DNA from: a virus
Virus record (IMG/VR): IMGVR_UViG_3300006793_005941
Location: 1-36,517 of that record
Length of the DNA stretch: 36,517 nucleotides
Strand: one strand, 5' to 3'
The translations under genes were made by a program, and so were the position numbers. Under the pieces are notes generated by a model. The model saw only the letters and a program-made list of their open reading frames with translations. It ran no database searches and was not told the origin of the DNA. How positions within the stretch are numbered: position 1 is the stretch's first letter; the number at the start of each line of letters is the position of its first letter. This document shows, piece after piece, positions 8,947 through 23,900 of this stretch.

Positions 8947-8963
8947 TTTATCTTCCTGCTAGT

Positions 8964-8971
8964 GTATTTAT
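8964..8971 (-). promoter_or_regulatory. T4-type late promoter element for the 205-aa gene and fibre genes
   Basis: The minus strand reads CTAAATAAATACACTAG, containing ATAAATAC. It overlaps the stop codon of the giant gene (8968-8970) and ends 17 bases before the ATG at 8946, leaving a very short leader that still includes the AGGAAG ribosome binding site. It should drive the 205-aa gene and, through gaps of only three bases, the 734- and 747-aa fibre genes. Confidence 0.7.
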
Positions 8972-11900
8972 TTAGGTAAGTCAGTTGTTGCCTCGCGGAT
9001 GAATTCAGCAATTGAATTATTTGCGTATCTTAACTGCTCCCCTGGTGTTTGCCACGTTTTTCCTATTTTTCTTACTATAACCACCCTAGTACCTGTTACT
9101 GGAGTGTCTACAAGTGTTACTGTTGCTGATGAATCTGTAATATTTAATGTAAACTCTGGTGCTAAAGTAATGTCGCCTTCTGGGCTATCTTTAGCAATAA
9201 GCTCTGTTGTTACAATTCCATTAGCATCAACTACCTGATTTTGGTACATACTGATTGAATTCTTACGTAGTCTGCGTCCTGCTACAAACACTTCGAACTC
9301 GTCTACCCCTTTAGTAGGGATCCAATCTAGCAATATTTGTGTACTTTCGTCATCTAGTGCTATTGAACTTACCATTTCGTCTGTATAAGGAATAGTTTCA
9401 GAATTACTTTGATCCATAATTTCTGTTCCTGCAGGGTAAGTATCAGCAGGTCCTGTTCCTAATGTACCTCTACGTAGTTGTCTTAATTCTTTTCCAACTA
9501 CTTCAAAGTATTCAATTCTTTCTCCGTTAACAAATAATACACCTGGAACGTTTAATTCTTTACTTGGCTGTGTAATACCTTCTGCATCTGTAAGTTGAAT
9601 TACTTGGTCTGATATACTCAACGGCTCTGCTAAGAAGTAAACGTTTGCTTGGTTTAGTCTCTTATAGTGCGTTCTGTTAAGCATGTCTTTAAACATTCTA
9701 TATCCAAACTTTTCACTTGCTTTGTCAGCCGCAAAATGAATTACTTGTATTTTATCATTTGGTTTAACGGGTCTATCTATTTGTACGTAATTATCCATTT
9801 TAACTAACTTGTAGTCAACGTTTGGAGTTAACATTATTCCGTTTAAACTTATCCAAAGGTATGCGGTATCTACTGCTGGCGCACGTAGTTTAACTAAACC
9901 TTTTGTTAGTCTATTAAATTCATAATAGTCATCTGTACCAACTGTAAGTATACTACGTGAAACGTTAGTTTTTGTTTCCATTTGTATATCTTGTAGTTCG
10001 TGTCTATTAAATTTATATACGTCAACTTGTGTACCATCTGCAGGTATACTATCTAATACTAGTCTATCGCCTGCTTCAACAAGTGTTATACTTACAATCG
10101 ATGATGCTGTTGCATTACTTGTTAAGCCTACAATCGGAATACTATTGTCAATGTCAACTGCTTGAGATAGTCCTGGAACAGTACCTACTACAACTAAGTT
10201 ACCTGTACCAGTAGTAAATGATTTTACTGTTGCTGTATAAACTGTACTGTCTCCAGTTCCTATTTCTACAGTTTCGCCTGGTTCAAATGTACCTGTTACT
10301 GTTGGTAGTCCAATTAATGTATTTTTACTAAATTCGTATTCTGCTGAATCTGTAATAACAATTTCTAAGTCATCACCAGTTTCACCTACGTTATCAAACA
10401 AAGTAACTGATGAGTTATTAAAGTTCCAACGATAGTCTTTTAGTAATACTTTTTTAACACCGTTAATGTATACATCAACTGCATCTGGACTTAGGCTACT
10501 TGTCGGATACTGTGATCTATCTAATACATATTCACGTGCTGTAGTAATGTACCATTGTTGTGTATATCCTGGAAATAATATTTTATCATCAACTTTAACA
10601 ATAATGTTATGACTTAGTGGGAGCCTTGAAGCAGGCTCAGGTGACAATTCAAATTGTACTGTACTACCATCTCCAATAAATCTATCAATAATTACTTCAC
10701 TGTATCTTTGTATTGTTTCTTCATTAGTATCAAACAATGAGTAATAAACAAACGCATTATCGTTTGGCGGAATAACAAAGTCTAGTCCAACTAGTCCTGC
10801 TTTATCACCATAGGAACTATCTGTTTTAAATAATGATACTTGAGCATTTGCTCCGTCTACATTAATATAACTTTGTATATCGTCTGCCCATATCACACTT
10901 GTTACAAATGTTCTTGTTGTGCCGTCACCAATAAAGTGATCTGTGTCTAAAATTCTTTCTCCACTGCCTGCCATTGACAATACATTTACTTTGTCTCCTG
11001 CTACTAGTGCATCTCTTAGAGTTAATTTCTTATCTGTAAAGTTTATAGTGTACTCTGGTGTTCCAACTACTGAACTATCAGATCCTGGAACGTCTTCAGA
11101 TTGTAATATTTTTCCGTTAACTTTAACAATAGCACTGAATATGTTGTGTGGTAAAACATCTAAGTCAAAGTCTACTTGTCCATCAGTTGCAGTATAGTTT
11201 CTTGTGCTAATTAAACTACCGCCGTCTGCAGATCTATCATAAACTTTTAAGTCTAGTGTATCATGTAACTGTCCTGGAACTAATTCTTCTGGACCTTTTG
11301 ATGTTGTTGGTGTAACAAATCCGTCACCGTCAAGGTTAATATCACTTGCATCAAGTCCTGTTGCAGTACCATACTGTAAGTTACCACCTTCAATTAAACT
11401 ATCAAAGCCAATGCCTTCTGGTAGGAAGCTACCATCGCTTGTAGACTTTCTAAATGTAATTGTTGGATTAGAAGTAGCAAAGAACTCTTCCCACTCTTCA
11501 ACATTTTGTATATCAATATAGTAGTTTCCATTTTCAACTACATACTCAGTACTGTCTGAAGTAATTGATAACATAATTGCATTTGGATTACCTAATGAAA
11601 GAACTGTTGAACCGTCACCTGCAATATAAGTTTTGGTGCTACCATCATAATTAATATCATCAACTCTTGTAGCATTAACATATACATTGTAAATTGTATC
11701 TTCTTGTAAAGGTTTAGATAACTGGAATCTAAATGTAGGACCAGTTGTTACAAAACTTTCGTCATCAAAGTTTTCATCATATGAGTCCCATGACGTAGTG
11801 TACCATTCTTTACTATCCCAACCTAAGTCTTGACCAAATTCAAAACTCTTAACTTCAACGCCACCGTAGTCGACACCGTCCATTAGTTGTCCTAGGTCTT

Positions 11901-14900
11901 TACCTAACTGTCCTTCAGATGCATTGTAGAATAAGTTAATTCTATCTGCCGCTGTAAGCATACTAACATCTTTGTTGTATTCAACTTTAATTATTGTTCC
12001 AACTAGTTGTGCATTAGTTAATGTAATGTAACCTTGGTTACGAATATGTGTTTTGTTTGTACTAAACAATTCTTTATTATTGAAACTGTACTCACTGCTT
12101 AGTGCTTCAGTGTCGTTAAAGAATACTCTAACATTAGTTCTTGTTAAGTCCATTGGAAACTTGAGTGTTAGTGTAAGTTCAGTACCAGTACTTGTAAATA
12201 CTTCTGTTTCTGGTAAGTTTAATATTTCTAAGTTTGGAGATAGTCTATCAAACTTTTGTGTAACATTTAAACTTCTTACTTTTTTATTTCCTAATACAAT
12301 ACTTACTTTAGGTGCTAGTCCGCCTTCGTCTTGCACACCATCGATTGTAATAGTTGGAATACTTGTAAATCCTGCACCGCTGTTAGTAACAACAATATTT
12401 TTAACACTACCACTACCTATATATGCACTAGCAGTTGCACCTGTGCCACCGCCGCCAGTAATAGTTACTTGTGGAATATTAGTAAATCCTGTGCCGCCAT
12501 TTTCAATTTTAATTTCTTCAACACTGTATGTAAAATTATCAACCCAATGTTTTTGTGGATACTCATCAATATCAAAGTTTATGCCTGACAATACTCCGTC
12601 ATTGATTTGAACTTGTGGACTAACTATTTCGCCACGCTCTGTATCATAGAACGGCGATAGTTCAAAGTCTGTTACAACACTTTGAGTATTATCTGTCTTA
12701 TCATATGCTGATAAGTATTCTCTAACTTTTGTTCTGTAAGGTTTAACTTCTTCAATGTACTTTTCAAAACTTGGTAAGTTATCATTTTGATATGTAGTTT
12801 TTTCTTTTAGCTCGCCTACATTGTGTTTTGCTTTTATGAAACTTGTTTTAAATGCCCAGTCAACATAATTTTGTTCTGTAAACACATAACGCAGTCCTGC
12901 AAAGAACAATTGGTTATATTCATTTGCAAGTTCGTCAATAAATAAATCATCTCTAATAGTTTCTAATATTCTACGTAACTCTAATGATCCACCATCTTGT
13001 GTATAAAGTTTTGATAGGAATTCTAGTGTACCGTTTTCACGTCCAACAGTTTTGTATCCTGAACTATAGTCTGGTGTATCTACGTTTACAATTTTTTCTA
13101 GTAATATCCAGCCGCCTGTGCCGACGCTAGAGATTTTTACAATATCACCAATTTGATCATCGACAATATTCAATTCATAATAGTCATCAATTAAGTAGTC
13201 TACTGAAGTTAATTCACTGTAACCAGATGCATACCAATCTTTATAATTCCAAAATTCTGATACATCATATGACTGTTGACTATCTATTGTCCAATTTCTA
13301 GTTTGACTGTTCCAGCAATAGATTGACCACTTGCCACCTAGTGTACTATCTGACCTTACAAGGGTGCTAAGACGTCTCACAGTAAGCGTTAAGTCGTCTG
13401 TGTAGTTAGTGCCACCATTAACAATAATAACTCTTGTAATAGCGCCTATGTTGTTTAAAACAGGTGTTAGTTCTAGGTCTGAACCAGTTCCGTTAATAGT
13501 AATTTTTGGAACATTTTTGTAGCCTCTTCCTCTAGTTACTACGTTTATTTTGGTTACTGTTCCGTCTATAATAACAGGTTCTAATACTGCTTGCTCTGCT
13601 CTAACAGTACCAACAAATCTTAGTTCTTCTTCGGTATCAATAGCACTATCATACATACCTGATAGTACTGTTGGAAGAGGATCTTTATTAGATAATTTTG
13701 TAAGATCTAAACTATCAACAGCAAGCTCTTTTGAAAGAACTCTATTTACTCTTTCAATAAATTGTTTTAGTGCCTCTTTACGATTTACAAACCAACTCTG
13801 TCTTGGTCTATCTAAGTTACCGTATTTTTGTTTTACACTTAGTTCTGGATCTGGTACTGCTCTGCCATACTTGTCAGTTCCAATTAAACTATCAAACCAC
13901 TTCTGCTCAATATTTGATTTAGGTTTGCTTGATTCAAATCCGTCTGTAATAATTTGATATTCTGTATGAATATTATTGTCTTGATTATCAATAGTCCAGT
14001 AACGGAAATTAATTGCAACGTCTGTATCACTAACTAAGTTATTACAGTTGTATAAAACAAATCTATCATTACCGAGTACAGTAACAAATCTTAATTTCTG
14101 TCCTGCAGGGTCTGTTATGATATTTTGTATATCATACGCTGTTAAATTTCTACCTTCTATTTGTGGTAGTATCTTAGTTGCTTTAACCCAGAAGTAATAT
14201 TTTGTAGTAAACACTTGTCCAACACTATCATATATTTCTCGTGTTGCATACTTTGTATCACCGTATTTAGAAATACCACTTATACCTAATGCTGTACCTC
14301 TATTGGTTCCTGCTAAACTATCCCATGCTGACGGTAATATGTTTGACTCTACCCACTCGTAAATATCAATACTTGCACCTTCTGCAAGTTTGTTAAATGT
14401 ATTTTGTGAATAAGTTATTGAACCTTGATGGTAGTCAATGTATTTTACTGTACTTAGGTCCCACCATAGTTTGCCTATATTTTTATCGTCCCAAGCAATG
14501 TATTGTTCTTTATTATTAGTAAAGCCTACATTATAATTTGCAGGATCATAATATGTTTTATATGATAATTCTTGTTCTGCTGTACCAGGTATCTTACCTA
14601 ATATAGGATCAAGTATATCAAGTCTTGTTAACATAGTGTTTTGTTTAGTGTCGTAAACAAAACTGCCTCTAAACTTGTTTAGGTCTCCAGAGTCAACTGG
14701 TTCTCTATAAACTGACCAAGTACTGTCAATATCATCTTTGATGTATACTGCTACCTGTCCTTGAATATTTCCTGTAACGTCTAGCGCAGGCAATCCTACT
14801 AGTATTGTGTTATTGTTTACAATAACATTCTTACCAAAGTTCTTAACATTAAAGTTTGAATATTTTAAACGCTGTCCAAACACAAGAGTATCATTTATAT

Positions 14901-17900
14901 TTTCATAAACATAAACATTACCACTATCGCTTACACGTTTAACAAATGTGGTAAAGCCATTATCGTAAGTTGTTTGTGCTATATTAAATCCTTTAGTTGG
15001 ATCGTTAACATAGTCATTACGTGTTGTATCTCTTTGCTCATATCTATCAAACGTAGTATCAAGCAGTATGTCACTAGTTGCGCCTGTTACAATTAATTGG
15101 TTACCATCAAATCCTAAAGTTTGTCCAAAGCCTTCAACTAATTCTGCATTAGGACTGTTTAATTCTTGTTGTAAAGAATATGTTCCTGAAACATTTTTGT
15201 AAACGTATACTTTACCTTGCTGTGACTCTCTAGCGTCTGTGCCAGGAGCACTTACAACAATTAAGTTACCGTTATCTGAAACTGTTATACTATTGCCATA
15301 ACTATCTGAGTCTGCAGGTGCAGTAAATTCTGTTACGTATTGGAAGTGCATATCCTTGAGTGTGTATATTACAAGTTTATTGCCACTATCATATTTTGCT
15401 ACTGTTGCTAATACTCTACCATTATCACTAATATCAAATACTTCTCCGTATCCACTAGTTGATAAGTTTATAATACTACTGTCATCGCCTGGAATAACAA
15501 GTCCTGATGTATTTGGTAAGTAACCAACAAAGTCTATATCACTACCTATTACTTGCCATTTGATTGGAGTAAACGTTTCGTTACTTAAATTAGTAAGTGC
15601 CTTGTAGAATACATCATTATAAATTACAATTTGATCTTGATAGTAAGATGAAATACTATTGTATTCACCTTTGAAATTTGGATCTCTACCTAGTGACCAG
15701 TTGTATGTGCCAAACTCACTTGTACCATTTAGTACAAAGTAAAGTCTACCATTACCATCAGTTCCGTCATTAGTGTGTGGCTCTTTGCTGTTGATAACAA
15801 GTTTATAGAAGTTGTTATCTCTAATAAGTTTTACACGCTGTCCTAGTTCGCGGTTGTTTGAACGATTAGGAAGAATGTATCCACTAACTAAATCATATAG
15901 TCCAGTTGTACTGTCTTTTTGGTATACAAAGTATGCACCTTCTTTAGTATAAGAACTTGCATCTCTACCTACGTTAATAGGAATGTTATCTACTTGTGCC
16001 CAGTCATTGTTTTCTGTACTAGGTTCTAATGTTACACGAGGTAAACCTGGTTTGTATTCTTCAATCCATGTTTGATATTCAATACCTGTAATGAATTTTG
16101 TTTCATAGTCAGCAACTTCATCTGTAATACTGTTTAATGCAAATGTTAACTTTGGAGGTATACTTAAATTTGTAGTATGGGTAAACACTGCAAGGTAGCC
16201 GATATCTTCGTCTGCTAGTTGTCTTGATTCAGTAGTACCAATTCTTGTTAAGTTTGCACCTATTTGTTTGTATAACCACATTGATTGCGGTGCTAGTCCG
16301 TCAATGTAACGTGAACCAAAACTAAATTCGCCTGCAACATTTTTAACATACAGTCTTGACTTATCTAAATCTCTTTGTATAAAAGCAATTTCTGCTGATG
16401 CACCTGACTGACCTTCTCTAATAATATCGCCTGGGGCTAAGTCTACTTCAGCAAATACATCATAGTCAATATAACCATTCCATAAGTCTGTTGGACGTCT
16501 TCTGTCTACATTGATAACAGCATACGGGTCTGCACCAAATCCTGTATCAGATATATCTGGTAATACGCCATTTGCTGGAATATCATTTAAGTAAACACCA
16601 ACATACGGATTAGGCGTTGTGCTATCAGCTGTTGCTGATACTGCCTTGTCAGATACGTTTTTAGGTAAGCGTACAACAAATCTTGCATCTAATACATCAA
16701 CTTCAGTAACGTTGCCTGCAACACCTTGACTCTTATGACTAAGCACTCTAATAAGATCAGTTTCTTTCTTAAATGCTTTTGATGTTGATGCAAGAACTTC
16801 AACTGGATGTTCTAAAGTATTTTGTACACTACTCTTATACGGTAGTCTTGCTGTACTTTCTGTCCAATCTGGTCCTGGTAACGTTGCTGGATTGTAATTG
16901 TTTTTAACATCAACAATAACTAGTCCTTCTCCAGAATCTGTTGTTGGAGTATTTGTTAACTGTTCATCTTTAGGTGTAAAGCCTGTTGTTAGTGGTATTT
17001 CCCAATAGCCACCTAGTACAGTACTTCTATCTACACTATCAGCTAATGGTCTTGTATAACTACCTACTAAGAATTGATCATTAATAAACAGCGTACCTGA
17101 CTCATCAAATACACCATTCTTTCTATCTGCATAAATTACTAGACGTCCTAATTCGTTTCTAACACGAACAACGTCAGCATTACCTGTTGCAGTAGTTACT
17201 CTGTCGCCTGCTGAAACGCTAGGAACGTTAACAGGGTCAAGTATATAAAATACTTCTTGTACTTTACGTCTTATAACATGTGGATTCAAACTAAGGAAGT
17301 CTTTGTTAATTCCACTAAACGTATTATCAAAAGGTTTGTTTACTTTATTTAGGTAACCGTTAAAGCCGCCAATATTTGCTGTACCTACAAATCCTACAGT
17401 ACCGTTAACTTTAGTTGTTAATGCTTCGTTGCTGTATAATTCAATTTGTTGATTTGTTAATACTTTAGCATAATATTTTGTGCCTTCAATTCCTTTAACA
17501 CTACTTTGTTGTACTGTATCAAATGGTGTATTAATATCGCTGTTGTCGTACAAGTATGGGAACGCAATAGGTCTAAATGATAAATTATCATTTGGTACAT
17601 CAGTTAGTATAACTTGATCACCGTCTGCTAAACTATGGTTACTATTAGTTGTTAGTCTAACTGGATTAGTTAATTCAATATTAACAATCTCTGGCTTAAC
17701 GTCTGGAGTATAATTTAGACTTAATTCATTCCAATCAAGATATAATGTATCTCCAATGTTACTTCCTTCATATGCATCTAACGGAGCTCTAACTAATATG
17801 TGATCAATTTCAACATCTACTAGTGGTAAATCACCTAATGCTATTAATTGCACATCATCGTATGTGCCATGTATCTTATAAAGATCTGATCTCCAACGAC

Positions 17901-20900
17901 TAGCACTATCAAATGTACCAAACTCTATGTTATCAGTTCTTCCTTTGACAGTTCTTCTTGACTTATATAAGTTACCATTGTATTGTACAATAGATCCTAA
18001 CTTATAGTCAGTAGCAAAATTAAATTCATCTTTATATGCAGTCTTAACATTACTTGAATTAGGAGCAGTAACAACTAAGTACTCACCATCTGGACTCATA
18101 GACATTGCTTGTCCAAACTTACCCGGAGTAGTTGAATAATTAGCAATTGGTTCTAAAGTTTGCTTAGGTTGTAATGTTCCAAATGTTGTACTACCGTCTT
18201 GTTGTCTTTCATAAATGTAAACTTTTCCGTCACCGTCTAATGGTGAACCTACAGCAACTACAGTATTTGCACTATCATTTGCAATACTTTCGCCAAAGGA
18301 TATATTACTCTCTGCAGGATTAATTAAATTTTCATCTAAGTCAAAACTATTACCTGCTTTAATAACATTCCATTTACCTTTGCCATCAGCAGTAATACTA
18401 TCTACCCAAAGTGTTTCTCCAAATTCAATATCTGATTCAGCAAATTTATTTGCATCTGCAAGTGTTGTAACACGATTTGAAATAAACGTTGTAAGTATAC
18501 CTGTTAAGCCTGTAGCTTCTGTTGTTAGTGCTACATCTTCTGGTAATGCTATAGTAATTCTATTCAGCTCTACACTTTTAACTTTGAAAAAGCCCTGTAC
18601 TTCATCAGTAACATCATACAATCCTACAATGTCATCTACTTTTAATGTTGTTAGTCTATCTAAAACTAAAACAGCATCATTGTCTACTGGTAATGCACTT
18701 GTAATAGTACAAGGTGTATCTGTGTACTTGTATACATTCCAATCATTTTTATCAAATGTTACCCAAACATACTGTCCTTGTTGTATAGCATTATGATCAA
18801 TATTTAATATATCATCAAATGATTTTACAATATAGTTTACGTCTTCTTCTCTTACATAACCAGCAGTCTTTAATGCTGGATCATTTACATATTTTACTGG
18901 AAACGGTTTATGTGCATAATTATTAGGTGCTACAAATACGCTTCCTGGTAGTTGACGGTAAATTAAATCTGATACGTCATCTGGTATTGTTTCTGTTAAT
19001 AGTATTGGCTGTGGGCTTAATTGAAACTGTTCTTCGTCTAGTAAAAATTCTAATTCTTCAAAGCCGTCACTGGCACCATATTGTCCTGACCTAACAGCCC
19101 ATTCTTCATAAAACTCTAAACTTTCTTTATCTGCACTACTTAATGCATCAAACAATTTTGTAAGAACATTTTTAGTTCCTTTGTCTGCAATCATTCCTTG
19201 ATAGAATTTATATTGACTTACATCATCATTAATAATGTTTGCCAAGTATTCACGCTTTTGATAACCAATTAAATGCTGTGCAATTTCTTGTTGGTTAACA
19301 TCAAAGTTGTCTGTATCAAGATCATAAAAGTCACCAAACTGATTTGTTTTATATTCAAGGTTAGTAAGTAATTTACTCTGAGGTTTTTCTTCTAGTCTGT
19401 ACCATTGGTTATCAACAAATAATTCTGATCCTGAAACTTTTGTAATAGCCGCATAATAAAATTCTTTATACTTAACAGCATCGCCGATTGCATAGTCTTT
19501 CCATTGTTGCCAAGTTGTAACAATAGCATCATCATATATAAAGCCTGGAATGTTTAAGCCACCTGCCCAATCAGCAGTTCTATAACCTAGTACACGAATA
19601 CGTTCTTGTCTATATCCTGCTTCTTGATCGTAAATAATATCTTTAAATACAGTTTCGTTATCAAGTACAATAACATGTTCTTTTTGTACTAACGGAAGTT
19701 TTAAAGCATATATTCCATCTGCTGTATTTTTAACTGTAAGTGAAAAAGTATTTTCATTTGTTCTTAAAATATTTACAAATTCTTTTCTTAATTTTGTACC
19801 ATTTGCAGATACTAAACCATATTCATAAAATGGATCAAATATATCATCTACTACTGCATAAGATGTTGAAAACTCAATGCGTTGTGCTGAAGGACTTACA
19901 GTAATTAAACTTCCTGAGTCCCAGTTCTGTAATGTCCAGAACATAAATTCTTTTGCACTTAGTTTCCAATTTTCAACTGCTTCTAAAGTAGGATTAAAAT
20001 TATCAAATACAAATCCTGCATTTTGTAAATAGTCCCCATAACCTAACAAAAAGTCAACAACTTCTTGTGTTGTTCTTAATAATGTGCCATATGGTAATTG
20101 TTTTATAAATCTAGAATCAAATCTTGTTCTAAATTGTGCAGAACGTCCTCCTACAACTGGTAAGTCTGGAAGTTTAACAAATTTTGATTGATCAAAAATT
20201 GCAGTACTAGTGTGTCCTACAGTAACTCTATAAAATGTTTCTTGATACTTTACAACTCCGTCTGCAACATAACGCTGATCCGAATCCCATTCAATAAACG
20301 AATCACTTACACCGCCAACATTTACTAACGGATCATTTTGATTAGGCACATAGTTGTAATATTTAAAACTTGGGTTAGAAGAATCATATCCTCTAATAAT
20401 ATAACCTGCTGTTGCTTTCTCAATTACAACACCACTGTAAGTAACAACATCAATTGGGCTACTTGTTTGTAGTGTAACTTGATAGTTTTCTTCTGGAACA
20501 AAAACATTGCCTTGGTTTAAAGGAGTTCTACTGTCAAGTAATAAATTAAATTTACTCTTATCTGTAAATCCGCCTACTTTAAATGCAACTTGGTTTGTAA
20601 TATTTGCAATATTATTTTGATATGTGTCGTAATTAGAAACAACATTACTTGCAAGATAGTTTGCAATAAAGTTTACAAAGCCTGAAGTAAAGACTCTTAT
20701 TGAATCTGAACCTGTTGTACTATTATTTGGAAATACTAAATCTACTAAACGTAAACGCTTACTAGTTGTAGAGTATACAATTTGATTTGAGTTATCTCTT
20801 ACAGTTCTTAGTCTATCAAAACCTAGTCCAATAATTTTTGTAGGTTGATTTAACATCCATGCTTTAAATAATGAGAAAGCATATTCTGAACTTCTGCGCC

Positions 20901-23900
20901 ACGCAGTTTCTACTGGTGCTTCGTCGCCAAATACAAACGAAGCTCTTGTTAAACCATTTACATAATTTTTAGCATAGCCTGAATCTAATGGACTTAGTAG
21001 TTCACCTAAATCATTTACAGGTATATGTGTTGTAAGTCCAGGTCTTTTATATTTTTCTAGTACAACTTTATTTACGCCCGGCTTTGCAAGAATACCTTTT
21101 TCTAAATCTTCCCATAACAACAAGTTATTACTTGTATACGGAGCAGGACCATACACTGTTTCCCACCAGTCTGGCATATTTGTTAGTCCTAGCATTTCCC
21201 ATGGATGAGTATGTGGACGATCAGTATCGTATGCTTGTTTGTATACTCCTCTCCAATAACCTGGTAATGCTGTATCTAATGGAGACTGCATTGAGCTATA
21301 GTTATATGAGAATGTATTACCTCTGTTATAAAAGTCAAATGCTGTATAGTCAACATCATCAATGTTTGTTAACCAAGATGCAAAATCTTTAAGCATCACA
21401 TTATCAATATTTTCTTTAGTTACAGTTGTATTTCTATATGTTCCTGGAATAAAATCATGTATGTCAATAATATCTGAATTATAATTAGTTCTAATATTAT
21501 TATAAATTCTTTTTTCAAATTCAAGTATTAAGTCATCTCTAAAATCGCCATATGCTTTTGTTATAGATCCATCATGTCCTTGAATTACTTCTGTTGGCTC
21601 AGTGTACGAATTGTCAATAAACTTAATAGGAGCAAACTTTGGATACAAACCTAACTTAGTTGGTGTTGGCGGAACATATGATCCGTCAGTAGTTTCATAT
21701 TCGTTAATTGTAATTACTTGACCAGCAGTAAGTTCTTTTGTAATTTCACAAAAGCCGTCTGTGTTAAAGGTATAGTCTTGACCAAATACTAATTGTATAT
21801 CATCTAAGTATACTGTAACTGCTTTTACACTTGGTACAGATATATCATATATTTCATTTAGTGCATAATATATGTTACCCGGTATTGCATCGTAAGTAAT
21901 TGTTCTTGCACCACCTGTAGGTACCATATCACTAAAGTAAAACGGTAAGTTACTTGTTTTGTTTTTATTAAGTTCTGCAAATATTAAATCAACGTGTGCT
22001 TTAGGTGTTCCGTCAAATCCTAAACCTAATGCTGTTTGAATAAACAATCTTTTAAACTTAGCATATTCACGTCTGTTAAAGTCAATTGCTTTAATAATGT
22101 TTGCACTTTTATCTGTAATATGATATAGTGCAAGGTTTGTTGGTCCACTATGTTGTACAAACTTTCTACCAAACGTAGATAAGTTTCCAATGTCTCTTAA
22201 ATTTCCTGGTCCAGGATGTATACCAAAGAAGTCATTTACTTCTTGTACAATACTTGTTACGTGATCGTTAACTTCACCTAGTGTAAATGTTGTAATATCA
22301 TTGTTAAGCGGGTTACGTTCTAAGTTAATTGGTAATTCATATATACCGTTTGCATTTTTAGTAGCACTTGAACGACATCTAAAAACAACTACGTCATCTT
22401 TTAAAAGTGCTGTATTGAATCTAACAATTACATTTGTATCAGTTTTATCAAATACATAGTCTATAGTTTCAAATTTTAAATTATTGTTTACTGTAACCTT
22501 AATATCTAAGTCGTCTAATGACGAACTGTTATCAAATACATCAACTACAAAACTAGTTTGATTATTATTTGCTACATACTGGCGTAAAACTCTTTGTGTG
22601 CTTTGTACGTTTGCTTTTATCCAACCGTTAACACTAGTGTAGTCTGATCTTGTTGTATACTGCTGTAACGTACAAATATCAGTTGATGTTGTTATTGTTT
22701 CAAATGTTGTATCAGTATATGTAAACTCACTATTAAGTAAATTAAAATCAAAAACTATATCACCAATGTTTTCAATACTTCTATATGTAATAGGAAATCC
22801 TAGTTGTGAATCATTATTTCCTGTAGATTCACGATAACTAAAAACTTTATTACCTGTAAACGTAGTATTAGGATATGCACTAGCATCGCCATAACTATTA
22901 CCGTTTGCATCAAACAAATCAAACAATGGTGGTTGATTTACTTTAGTTTTTTCTTGTGTTAAATTCCATGTGTTGCCGTTGTAATAAAACATACGACCTT
23001 TGTATTCTAGTCCATCAAGAGCTAATACAGTTTCGTTTTCTAAAGGAGTAGTATCAGGTTCTTCAATTAAACTAATTTGTCTACGACCTTTTTGTGTAAT
23101 AAATTTAACTTTAAATATTTTGCCGTTTTCACGAATATCTTCTTCAGCAGTAAATAATACACGCATACCTTCTACAAGATCAACGCCGTCTATATTATAA
23201 CCTACTGCGCCTTCAACTGTTGAAAATATATCTTTTGTAAATGTATCAATAACGTTTACGTTACTTTTAGTTGAAGTACCAAAGTTAAATAATTTTAAGT
23301 TTGCATTAAATTCAATAATAGGTCTTGTTGCTCTTGCATTTTGATCAATATTGATCTCTTGCCCATTTATTCTAGCAGACTCTTCAATTACATTTTTGTG
23401 GAACCATCTATTATATCTACTCCACATGTTTCTATCATTACTACTACGATTAACTATAATATAGTCTTTTGTAGCAGGATATCCATTAGCATTAGCAAAT
23501 GGCAATCTATCAAATGCATTTGTATCAAACGCAACTTCTCTATTGTCTGAGTATGAACCTGGAATTGAAAGTTCGCTTTCAGGTACTAATTTAATATTAT
23601 TACCTACACCTTCAACATACCAATCGCCTGTTGCATATTTTTCAGGAGTAACAAATCCTGCAAAAGATACTTTCATGCCTGTTGATAGTTGTACGCCATT
23701 TGAACTTTTATATTTCTTTTTACCTAGTATTTCTTTTTCAACATCGATGTCTGTATTCTCATCTATGTCTTTAATTTGTATTAGGCCACTATTGTTAATA
23801 TCATTTTCTGCAACATAGTATAATACTTCAGGTGCATTAACATCTACTTCAAATGTTACTGTACCTTTTTCAACACCCTGAGCACTAACGCCATCGTTAT

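Noticed and set aside
12053-12610. Plus-strand 185-aa open frame, and about thirty similar ones opposite the minus-strand genes
   Set aside because: These are antisense shadows of Val/Thr/Ser-rich genes. They lack ribosome binding sites and promoters, and their products are composition-biased without recognisable domains.
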